The notes under the pieces were generated by a model. The model made no database searches. It worked only from the letters and a program-made list of their open reading frames with translations, and was not told where the DNA came from. A stretch of DNA of 29,555 nucleotides from a virus: positions 1 to 29,555 of the IMG/VR virus record IMGVR_UViG_3300042868_008753; one strand, written 5' to 3'. A program made the translations under genes and the position numbers. This document shows positions 22,886 through 29,555 of this stretch, in pieces (the first letter of the stretch is position 1; every line of letters starts with the position of its first letter).

Positions 22886-25159
22886 TTAACTATAGACTTT
22901 GGGATTGCCTGAGGCCATGGCCATGTAATCCAGTTGTGACTCTGCGTCAATGCCTTGCATTTCTGCTCGAATCTGTGCGGCTTTGGTTGTATTGAGTTCT
23001 GCACTGCTGAGTCGTTGCTTGTCTTCTGGTGACGGCTCTCTTGTTTGGCTTGCTTGCTGGCCTTGCTGGATCATTTGCAACACTTCTTCATCGCTTGGCA
23101 AATAAGTGTCAGCTTCTTTAACGCCCAACACATACAATGTATCAGCAAAAGGTTTCTTGATTTTCTGATAGATTTCTGGTGTGAGTGTGCCTTGCGCAAC
23201 CATGCCCTGTGTCATGGTGTAGAGATCGGTCTGACATTTTTGGATAATCTGCAAACGCCCTATGGCGTTTTCCTGACTCATCATGCCCAAAGCCAGGTCA
23301 ATATGCATGTGTTTGCGATCACAGAAGTTCATGTCATCCCAGGCCTGGTAGTCCATGAATTCGGGTCGTGAGTCGGGATGATATTTGGCCGCTAGTTTTT
23401 TAACTCCGTAATCATCACCATACTGAATTAGGGTACGCCAGACCAACCAGATGGCTTCCTTCAAGCCATCAGCCGCATTGCGCACGGTGTTGTCTTGAAT
23501 GATCTGATTGGGTGTTAGAGCCATCTGAAGTTTGATGCCGCTGTTGCCGGGTGCCATGACTTCGGGATTGAACACATCTTGTGGCGTGGTCATGCCTACC
23601 ATGGCCATGGTGTCTTGCTGAATACGATTCATGGCCACTTCCAGGAACTGGAGATTACCACTGGGAGGTGGCATTTGGTAGATATCTTTTGCTGGATCAA
23701 ATTTAGAGTCAAGAATAAAAATGGCACTTTCGCCATCCTGCATCATTTCAAAATCCACTCTGTCAGGTTTGACACCAATTCTGGGCGTGGCTGTGAGCAG
23801 GCCCAGCTGTATTTCTGCACGAGCTGCCGATGTGTTGTATTCCTGCATGGGAATCACCGACTCAGCAATACTCATACCATAGAAGTTGCCTGGCAATGGC
23901 TTGGGACACATGTTGGCCACAGGAATAAACTCTACTTCTCTGGCACTTATGATGTAGCTGCCTGAATATATCATTTCTACCAGTTCCAGTTCACCGTCTC
24001 CGTCAATGTCATACTTGTTCCATACTGTGACAATACTGACCTGGCGTGAATCTGGATCTGCAGATGAAGCTGAATCCACAGGAATACCCATCACAGGCAC
24101 CGAATCTCGAGCATGAATGGCCAGGTTGTTCAGCACTGAACCAGCCTGATAGGCTCCATTCATGTTGTACTCAGCAAAGCGTTCAAATGCATGCAAGTCA
24201 ATACCAGGATACAGCTCTGTGGCTTCTTGAATGGTCATGGGATCATAGTAGCCACAAAATGGCTGATCACGCATTTCGGCCACTGTGGGATCACAGATCC
24301 AATAGTGTTGTGCAATGGGATGAAACTTGATGCGTAGATTATAGCCTGTGAGTTTGTATTTGGCTGCGTAAATTGTGTTGCGAGCCACTGCATCTTGCAA
24401 AATAGTTTCACGGTCATCTAAGCCCTGAACCTGTTGTTGTTGCATGCTTTCACCAGCTTCAATTTCATCCAGGGGCGTGCCCATGCCAGAAATAAATGTA
24501 TCAATCATGTTTTCAGCCTGAGACTGATCCAGTTGTCCCATGAGCTGTTGCACTTCGGCTATGACATTGGGCATGTCTACATTGGTGCGTTTGCGACTTT
24601 GGCGAATAGCTGTGAGTCCAGACTCTGCAGCCTGCTGTTCAAATGCCTGTAATTGATCCGCAGTGCCCTGTGTTTCCACATAGCGTGTGATGGGTTCACG
24701 CACAGGTTTGATCATCATCATGCCGTTTTTGTGCATGTTGGCGTCCATGATCCAACGCTCTAGGATAAAATGCGGATCATTTTGTTCGTTAATGACTTCC
24801 GATACCATGTTGGTGGCCTGGCGTGCGGCCAGTTCATCGCTTTCACCATCAGCAACAAATTCAAAGTTGATTTCACCATTGGGCGCAAGACCCTTGGCAA
24901 TCACAGCAGTGGCATAGTCTACCACAGGTTTCACACTGGGGTGAATGTAGTCAATGCCGTTTACAGGAGCTGTTGAATCAGTAACTGCCAGGCACAGGTA
25001 GTGGTAATCACTGGCACGATTTACAGCATTTTTGGTGCCAAGATAGCGCAGGTAAGAAGCCATTTTGACATCCATCAAGTTCTTCATACGCACAAAGTTT
25101 GCGTTGATCTTGCGATTTTGATTGATGTCAGAAAGGGGAATATTTTTAATGTCTAGCAT
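22886..25159 (-). CDS. Portal protein, P22-type
   Basis: A 757-residue protein, the length of P22-type portals (about 725) rather than T4 or T7 types. The early segment (DYHYLCLAVTDSTAPVNG, IHPSVKPVVDYATAVIAKGL) is the clip/wing region. The core (WICDPTVAEMRDQPFCGYYD, DIDGDGELELVEMIYSGSYI, NFYGMSIAESVIPMQEYNTS) carries the YG.S.a..... signature before the stem helix. Residues about 500-560 (LQFLEVAMNRIQQDTMAMVG) give the crown/helical part. A Gln-rich C-terminus (MIQQGQQASQTREPSPED) may form the barrel. It forms the dodecamer through which DNA is packed and released. An own CTAAATA element and AGGAAC precede the start. Confidence 0.88.
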   Translation of the reverse strand: MLDIKNIPLSDINQNRKINANFVRMKNLMDVKMASYLRYLGTKNAVNRASDYHYLCLAVTDSTAPVNGIDYIHPSVKPVVDYATAVIAKGLAPNGEINFEFVADGESDELAARQATNMVSEVINEQNDPHFILERWIMDANMHKNGMMMIKPVREPITRYVETQGTADQLQAFEQQAAESGLTAIRQSRKRTNVDMPNVIAEVQQLMGQLDQSQAENMIDTFISGMGTPLDEIEAGESMQQQQVQGLDDRETILQDAVARNTIYAAKYKLTGYNLRIKFHPIAQHYWICDPTVAEMRDQPFCGYYDPMTIQEATELYPGIDLHAFERFAEYNMNGAYQAGSVLNNLAIHARDSVPVMGIPVDSASSADPDSRQVSIVTVWNKYDIDGDGELELVEMIYSGSYIISAREVEFIPVANMCPKPLPGNFYGMSIAESVIPMQEYNTSAARAEIQLGLLTATPRIGVKPDRVDFEMMQDGESAIFILDSKFDPAKDIYQMPPPSGNLQFLEVAMNRIQQDTMAMVGMTTPQDVFNPEVMAPGNSGIKLQMALTPNQIIQDNTVRNAADGLKEAIWLVWRTLIQYGDDYGVKKLAAKYHPDSRPEFMDYQAWDDMNFCDRKHMHIDLALGMMSQENAIGRLQIIQKCQTDLYTMTQGMVAQGTLTPEIYQKIKKPFADTLYVLGVKEADTYLPSDEEVLQMIQQGQQASQTREPSPEDKQRLSSAELNTTKAAQIRAEMQGIDAESQLDYMAMASGNPKVYS

Positions 25160-25179
25160 TGTGAGTTCCTAGGATATGT

Positions 25180-25186
25180 TATTTAG
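25180..25186 (-). promoter_or_regulatory. CTAAATA late-promoter-like element (portal)
   Basis: The minus strand reads CCGCTAAATAACATATCC between the CxxC gene and portal. Its last base is 21 bases before the ATG at 25159, giving a leader of about 14 bases with AGGAAC. Confidence 0.6.
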
Positions 25187-25206
25187 CGGATGGTACAAAA
25201 CACTGG

Positions 25207-25425
25207 TTAATGTGTTTGATTTTCGTCCAGGCCAGCTTGATGCAACATAAAACAGGTTTGGCATGCTATGTAAGGCTCATCTGGATCCAGTTCATACACT
25301 GTGATCTGTTGTTCCAACAGCATGGCCGTGATGGCAAAATGCTGTGTGTGTTCGGGACACAGCGTGGTCACTGTGTTGCCCAGGCTCACAAGAAACTCAC
25401 CCCGCTGAACCAAGGGATTCTGCAT
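25207..25425 (-). CDS. Small CxxC protein, possibly zinc-binding
   Basis: A 72-residue protein overlapping the end of the glycosyltransferase gene by 29 bases in another frame. It contains C23 with H26 and H29 (CPEHTQHF) and a C55-x-x-C58 pair (CQTCFMLH), a spacing that could hold one zinc ion. GGAAT lies 11 bases upstream of the ATG. The acidic, soluble sequence has no membrane segment. I do not recognise a family. It could be a small partner of the two enzymes upstream. Its 3' end forms part of a weak hairpin (25198-25217) just before the portal promoter. Confidence 0.6.
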   Translation of the reverse strand: MQNPLVQRGEFLVSLGNTVTTLCPEHTQHFAITAMLLEQQITVYELDPDEPYIACQTCFMLHQAGLDENQTH

Positions 25426-26143
25426 GTAAATCTATTCCTGCGGCATCGGCCAGCATCTCAGCCAGAAACTCACCGCGATTGTGTCCGCGTGTGCCATGGT
25501 AATGAATGATCCTGGCATGTGAGATAGGCAAGGTATTGAAAGGACCATGTTGACCAAGTTCAGGCAAGGTGCGTCCTGACTCTGCTTGCCAGTTCAATTC
25601 AGGATGGTGTGCATCTTCCCAGGAAATACCTTGACTCCAAAACATTTTGTTGAAGATCACTTGTTCTTGATCCCAGATCGCCAAGTTCCAGTTGTCAGCA
25701 ATGTCTTCACCAATCCGCCATGTTTCTGCGCTCATGTGTGCAGGATAGTAACGCACAGCGGCATTGAAGTAATGTTCAAACTGTTCGTGCTTGGGAGGTG
25801 TGGTCCAGTTGAAAAGACGGAACTCAGGCCAGCGTCCAAAGATTTCTACAGGTTTTAGGATTAATGTATCACTATCCAAGTACAAGATGTTGCAAGGTTC
25901 ACGGTGCCACAGTGCATGGATCTTTTCCCAATTGCGCTTGAACATGTCTACTCTGCTTGTGGCCATGTCATCAAACACAATGCCTTCCCATTTGCCGCGT
26001 AGGTTTTTCTTTGCACTGGCCATTGATGCTTCAAACATCCGTTGATAGCTGGCTCGCACTTGGGGTGTGCCTGCTGATTCAATACCAAACTGTCCTGTGG
26101 TTTCCAGGATTTGGCAGTTGGTCCATACTACATAATTTTTCAT
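25397..26143 (-). CDS. GT-A-fold glycosyltransferase
   Basis: A 248-residue protein. NILYLDSDTLILKP at residues 85-98 carries the metal-binding D90-S-D92 motif after a hydrophobic strand. WDQEQVIFNKMFW at about 157-169 matches the DQ..(L/F)N segment found after DxD in GT8-like and related GT-A enzymes. The C-terminal IIHYHGTRGHN is like the HF.G metal-ligand end of these families. It would transfer a sugar from a nucleotide-sugar donor; the acceptor is unknown (virion protein, host glycan or DNA). The start overlaps the methyltransferase stop (ATGA), and the ribosome-binding site AAAGGAACAG lies inside that gene's last codons, so the two are made together. Confidence 0.72.
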   Translation of the reverse strand: MKNYVVWTNCQILETTGQFGIESAGTPQVRASYQRMFEASMASAKKNLRGKWEGIVFDDMATSRVDMFKRNWEKIHALWHREPCNILYLDSDTLILKPVEIFGRWPEFRLFNWTTPPKHEQFEHYFNAAVRYYPAHMSAETWRIGEDIADNWNLAIWDQEQVIFNKMFWSQGISWEDAHHPELNWQAESGRTLPELGQHGPFNTLPISHARIIHYHGTRGHNRGEFLAEMLADAAGIDLHAESLGSAG

Positions 26144-26739
26144 TTCTGTTCCTTTGTAATTGCTATGATTCTATCATCTGCGCGGTGAGCAAATCCGCGA
26201 TAGTAATCCACAGTGTGTGGCTCCGTGACCCAATCCGCAATGAACCGGCGTAGCACATCAGTGTTGGCATCGTCTTCAATGTCTTCAATGAAGTATGTGC
26301 CGCCTGGCTGCACAAACTGCCAGTAATTTTGAAATGTGGCCATTTGCGATTCTACATCATGTGCCCCATCGTCAATGACAAACTGATACTGCTCGAGGTC
26401 TGGCACATGCTGGGCGTCAGTTGAATCAATGCCCCAGTGCCATGTAACCGATTTCAATTGGTCTTGGAATGGTCGGGCCTGGTTGAAACCCTGGCGTAGG
26501 TCAACACCAGTCAGAGTCACAGAATCAAAGTAGTGTTGCCACAACAGCATTGAGCCGCCGGTCATTACACCAATCTCCAGGATACTGGCCAGCGCACGGT
26601 GTGGTTCAAAATGCCGTTCGTAATACTCAATGTATGAGTGCATGGTGCCTTTGTCACTGAATACAGTGACCATTTCACCGGGAGTGTTGGCCGCATGTTC
26701 TGCTACCAGATTGTTGTACACGGCTCTTAGTGGTGTCAT
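26140..26739 (-). CDS. Class I SAM-dependent methyltransferase
   Basis: A 199-residue protein from the ATG at 26739, which has AAAGGAAC before it. The SAM-binding fold is clear: motif I EIGVMTGGS at 55-63 after ILEIG, the acidic end of strand 2 at D80 (LTGVDLR), VIDDGAHD at 121-128 and the GGTYFIEDIE strand at 146-155. This D-D-G-x-H and EDIE pattern is found in CmcI-like methyltransferases that act on sugars or small molecules and in O-antigen or glycan-tailoring clusters. The pairing with a glycosyltransferase suggests it methylates a sugar, but that is inference. An AATAAATA element precedes it. The cassette is unusual inside the packaging module. Confidence 0.8.
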   Translation of the reverse strand: MTPLRAVYNNLVAEHAANTPGEMVTVFSDKGTMHSYIEYYERHFEPHRALASILEIGVMTGGSMLLWQHYFDSVTLTGVDLRQGFNQARPFQDQLKSVTWHWGIDSTDAQHVPDLEQYQFVIDDGAHDVESQMATFQNYWQFVQPGGTYFIEDIEDDANTDVLRRFIADWVTEPHTVDYYRGFAHRADDRIIAITKEQK

Positions 26740-26760
26740 TGCTGTTCCTTTCAAGTCTAT

Positions 26761-26768
26761 TATTTATT
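26761..26768 (-). promoter_or_regulatory. AATAAATA late-promoter-like element (methyltransferase)
   Basis: The minus strand reads AATAAATA within an A/T-rich gap directly after the terminase stop. Its last base is 22 bases before the ATG at 26739. It fits the NATAAATA form of the T4-like late element rather than CTAAATA. Confidence 0.5.
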
Positions 26769-26774
26769 ATTATG

Positions 26775-28388
26775 TTATCCTGCTGGATTGAAAGCCTTCT
26801 TCCAGGCTGGCTTGTCTGAATCATCTCTGGGTCGATACAATGAGTCACGCTGGCGCCGCATGCGCTGTTGTGGACTGAGATTGTCCCAAGGTTCGGCAAT
26901 GCCTTGCAGGCAGGCCAACAATGCGTAGCGTGCTGAGTCAATGCAGTCGTCTGGATCACTGAAACGACCTTGTGTGTCCACATAGTAGTTTTGTGCTTCG
27001 CGCAAGAAGTCCACACAGTTCTCGTTGACCATGAGGCTACCAACTTCCAGCATTTGACGCATTTGGTTTATGCCATAGCTTTTGTGATTGGTAACACGCC
27101 CTTGTGGGTCAGGCGGATTCATAATGGCTTTTTCATATACATTGAGTTCGTATTGTTCGAAGAGTTCTCGGATCGATGTTGTTGACATTGTATAACGCCC
27201 TTGAGTATTGGCGTCAGCTGGCAACACTATGGGAGTGCCGTAAACTTCGGGTCGCAGTAAATGATTGATGTACTGTGTGGGCACAGCTTCTTCTATGCCT
27301 TGCACTACAATTTGTCGATGCAGCCATGCTGTGCGCTCGTATGGATCCCAGTACATTAGTGAGATAACTGTTTTGTCGTTGACTAGGCCCAGGTCAAGAG
27401 CGATAACACGCTGGATATTTCGCATCTCTTGAAACGCCACATCACCTGACCGATAGGTTGGCCAATGCTGTATCTGAAACACAGCTCCTTTGCCCATGAC
27501 AGGCTTGCCTTGCATACGGGCATCGCGTTCATGTGGCAAGTAGTCTCTACTAAGCTGTTCTCGCGTTCGATTGAGTAAGAATGGTTCGCCCCATAGGTCA
27601 TACTCAGGAACATCTGACCAGGCCACACGCACATAGTCGTAACCCTGTTCACGGTTCCAAAATTTTGATACCAGGCCATTTAGACCTTTGAGCGGTGTAA
27701 ACGAGCATAGGATCATGCCCTGTGTGGTGGCTGTTCTAGTTACAATTTCTGAGAAGAAGTCATCCGGTGGCTGCTCGTCAAACACAGCCAGGTCCAATTT
27801 GAAACCTTGCAGTTGTCTCACTTCTTGTGTGTAGTTGGCAAACAGCAAATAGCTCTTGCCACCGCTGACATGGCGTATCTCTACACCAATGGCATTGGCA
27901 CCATCCGACCGCATGGTGTCTACCACAATGGCATCACGCGGTACAGCGCCTGTGCCCAGGGCATCACGCAGTTTGACATCAGGTGTGCCCAGTAATTCTT
28001 GTTGCAATACCAAGGCCACCTGACTCCAACCTTCACCAGCCACCATCACAGTGATGGGTTTGCGAAACCTGTGTCCAGTCCACCATTCGGGATACTGCCC
28101 AGTTAGGTGCATGGCAGTTTCGTAACAGGTGCTCACAGTTTTACCAATACGGTTGGCAGCCAAGATGCCTCTACGGTCACTAATGGTATTGAAGAATGTT
28201 TTCTGGTGTTCAAATGGCCTAAAGTATTTCAGCTGGTTGTACTGCATGTCTTCGGCCACAGCAATGGCAAGGTCACGCAAGCGTTCTTGCGTGACATGAT
28301 CAAACTGTCGCAGGGCTTCAGGCGTTAGGTCGTGTTGATCACAAACCTGTCGCACAGCCCGCCGCATGAGCACGGCTGGGTCCAGCAT
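26775..28388 (-). CDS. terL: Terminase large subunit
   Basis: A 537-residue packaging motor. The ATPase half has a Walker A-like AANRIGKT at 77-84 and Walker B LAVFDE at 200-205. The C-terminal nuclease half has IALDLGLVNDKT at about 329-340 (D332), LPADANTQG near 391 and the DPDDCIDSARYALL segment near 480, giving the acidic residues of the RNase H-like nuclease. The enzyme cuts concatemers and pumps DNA into the prohead through portal. The ATG follows the small-terminase stop with no gap (TAAATG), so coupling is likely. Length is normal for the family. Confidence 0.93.
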   Translation of the reverse strand: MLDPAVLMRRAVRQVCDQHDLTPEALRQFDHVTQERLRDLAIAVAEDMQYNQLKYFRPFEHQKTFFNTISDRRGILAANRIGKTVSTCYETAMHLTGQYPEWWTGHRFRKPITVMVAGEGWSQVALVLQQELLGTPDVKLRDALGTGAVPRDAIVVDTMRSDGANAIGVEIRHVSGGKSYLLFANYTQEVRQLQGFKLDLAVFDEQPPDDFFSEIVTRTATTQGMILCSFTPLKGLNGLVSKFWNREQGYDYVRVAWSDVPEYDLWGEPFLLNRTREQLSRDYLPHERDARMQGKPVMGKGAVFQIQHWPTYRSGDVAFQEMRNIQRVIALDLGLVNDKTVISLMYWDPYERTAWLHRQIVVQGIEEAVPTQYINHLLRPEVYGTPIVLPADANTQGRYTMSTTSIRELFEQYELNVYEKAIMNPPDPQGRVTNHKSYGINQMRQMLEVGSLMVNENCVDFLREAQNYYVDTQGRFSDPDDCIDSARYALLACLQGIAEPWDNLSPQQRMRRQRDSLYRPRDDSDKPAWKKAFNPAG

Positions 28389-28706
28389 TTAACGATCTCC
28401 AGCAATGGGCCAGCTACGGCGCACTTCTTCTAGGTCACGCAAGGCACGACTTAGGTCAGCCAGTTCTGCAGGTGAGGCTGGCCAGGTCACACTGTGTTGC
28501 AAATCAATGTGTTCAGGCTTGTTGAGACAGTACTGCAGGCGTTCGGCAGTGAGTCGCATGAGATGTTCCAACTGTCCTGGAAAGCGTTGCAAGAACGCTT
28601 CACGATTTGCGGCATTGACTTTTTGAAGAATTTTGGTGTCATCAGCACGCCGTGTTTCCACGGCATTGTGTATCATGCCATTGCGCATGGTGTGATCTGA
28701 GGTCAT
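28389..28706 (-). CDS. Putative terminase small subunit
   Basis: A 105-residue basic, helical protein directly before the large terminase. It starts in an ATGA overlap with the upstream gene. Helices with AANREAFLQRFPGQLEHLMRL and LADLSRALRDLEEVRRSW fit an oligomer-forming small terminase, but no helix-turn-helix is obvious and I base the call mainly on position and size. The alternative is a small accessory protein. Confidence 0.5.
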   Translation of the reverse strand: MTSDHTMRNGMIHNAVETRRADDTKILQKVNAANREAFLQRFPGQLEHLMRLTAERLQYCLNKPEHIDLQHSVTWPASPAELADLSRALRDLEEVRRSWPIAGDR

Positions 28707-29482
28707 GACTCCAAGTCCCAGGGATTTTCAGCGGCTCGCTGGTCTAGGCTGATAAAGTCACGATCCACATACTTGATCCATTGATTTGAATCGTTGAATC
28801 TAAAAGTCTGCATCATGGCTCGCAAGCGTCGACCCACTGGTGTTAGAGTGCCATCTTCACGCTGAACAATTTGCTCACCAGTTCTGGGATCTATCCACTT
28901 GATGATTTCAGGACGCACTCGACCAAACTTGTCAATCTTTTCACCGTGTGGCTTGGGTTCAATGGGTCCTAAAACTTCATATGTGATCATACCGTTGCGA
29001 TACTTGCGAAAATTCACATGCATCTTGCGACCCTGTGCTCTATACTGCTCATCACTGTGTGGCACAAAAGCTGTGAAAAATTCATTTTGTGTTTCACTGC
29101 GGTCAGGAATACTGGCATCTCGGGGTGGCAAGGTCTTCATGGGCTCTTCTGGCACCATTTCAGTCTTGTCCAGGTAAGGATTGCCATCACCAATGAACCG
29201 GGGATCTACTGGTGAACCATTGAGCACATCCATGGCCACTTGATACTTGAGTTTGTTGGCACGACCTTTGAGGTTCAGCACCACGCCAGTTTGATCAAAC
29301 ACAAAGCGTTCCAATTCGGTGGCTGTGGGGAAATCCGTCATCAAACCTTCGATGTCAAACTCAGCATTGCTGGATGCAAGTTGAGTTACTGGTTGTGGTC
29401 GGGTGGGGGTGGATTTGCGAGGCACCGCCCGTTCAGGTTGGTTGGGGCTGGTGTCAGCCCAGGGATTGGTTTCGTCTGTCAT
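28703..29482 (-). CDS. Hypothetical protein upstream of terminase
   Basis: A 259-residue protein from the ATG at 29482 (MTDETNPWADTSPNQ), which follows AAGGAACAGCAATG. The frame could extend to 29527, but that would place codons in a terminator hairpin, so the shorter form is preferred. The N-terminal 40 residues are Pro/Ser/Thr-rich. Residues about 45-90 (FPTATELERFVFDQTGVVLN, LKGRANKLKYQVAMDVLNG) look like a small folded domain. The C-terminal half is basic with W and D/N-rich ends (FNDSNQWIKYVDRDF). I recognise no family. It may be a DNA-packaging or head-entry factor given its place as the first gene before the terminase pair. Confidence 0.6.
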   Translation of the reverse strand: MTDETNPWADTSPNQPERAVPRKSTPTRPQPVTQLASSNAEFDIEGLMTDFPTATELERFVFDQTGVVLNLKGRANKLKYQVAMDVLNGSPVDPRFIGDGNPYLDKTEMVPEEPMKTLPPRDASIPDRSETQNEFFTAFVPHSDEQYRAQGRKMHVNFRKYRNGMITYEVLGPIEPKPHGEKIDKFGRVRPEIIKWIDPRTGEQIVQREDGTLTPVGRRLRAMMQTFRFNDSNQWIKYVDRDFISLDQRAAENPWDLES

Positions 29483-29493
29483 TGCTGTTCCTT

Positions 29494-29542
29494 GAAATAA
29501 AAAGTACCGCCAGATACCATGGCCCAATTAATCCCTGGCGGT
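29494..29542 (-). terminator. Intrinsic terminator at the right edge
   Basis: On the minus strand ACCGCCAG (29542-29535) and CTGGCGGT (29513-29506) form a perfect 8-base stem with a 21-base loop, followed by ACTTTTTATTTC. It would stop transcription coming from genes beyond the right edge, separating them from the gene at 29482, whose promoter is not visible in the 12 bases left. Confidence 0.65.
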
Positions 29543-29555
29543 GCCGGATTAAAAT

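Noticed and set aside
25198-25217. Terminator before the portal promoter (AAACAC / GTGTTT)
   Set aside because: The stem is only 6 A/T-rich pairs with no real T tract and includes the stop of the CxxC gene; too weak to list as a feature.
29483-29527. Longer start at 29527 for the gene upstream of the terminase
   Set aside because: The extra codons lie in the terminator hairpin and T tract; AAGGAACAGCAATG marks 29482.

Overview
The window is a 29.6 kb piece of a tailed double-stranded DNA bacteriophage (Caudoviricetes). It holds almost the whole packaging, head, neck/tail and internal-protein module. The genes are tightly packed, often with TAATG or ATGA stop/start overlaps. I see no integrase, transposase, tRNA, rRNA or CRISPR array. 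Set against known families, the P22-type long portal, the SU10-type capsid protein and neck adaptor, and a nozzle-like protein, with no tail tube, sheath or tape measure, point to a short-tailed (podovirus-like) virion. It is closest in logic to the phiEco32/SU10 group. The host cannot be read from the sequence; the uninterrupted, repeat-rich style resembles uncultured aquatic phages, but that is an impression.

Layout. Nearly everything is on the minus strand and reads from right to left. First come a hypothetical gene, a small-terminase candidate and the large terminase (29482-26775). Next is an unusual insert of a SAM methyltransferase, a GT-A glycosyltransferase and a small CxxC protein (26739-25207). 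Then come portal, a small helical protein, scaffold and major capsid protein (25159-20085). A UUCG-loop terminator follows the capsid gene. After it lie a hypothetical protein, neck adaptor, repeat-built tail fiber, LamG-like protein, small protein, nozzle-like protein and a beta-rich protein (19994-11163). Last is a run of Ala/Gly/Pro/Gln-rich proteins that look like internal or ejection proteins. It includes a 1311-residue repeat protein and an 846-residue protein with a peptidoglycan-binding domain (11104-1709), and it ends in a Dps-like ferritin-fold protein (1712-1281).

At the left end a short plus-strand cluster carries an HNH-like protein, a GNAT-like protein and a GroES co-chaperonin (139-1188). 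It converges on the dps gene. A further minus-strand gene runs off the left edge. No stretch longer than about 100 bases lacks a gene.

Regulation. Eight minus-strand copies of a CTAAATA / NATAAATA element sit in intergenic gaps, usually 19-23 bases before a start codon. They look like single-element late promoters of the T4 / phage-sigma type and would divide the module into late transcription units. The most interesting points are this promoter set (including one site that would give a leaderless mRNA), the Dps-like protein coupled to the ejection-protein operon, the methyltransferase-glycosyltransferase insert between terminase and portal, and related beta-modules inserted in three neck/tail proteins.
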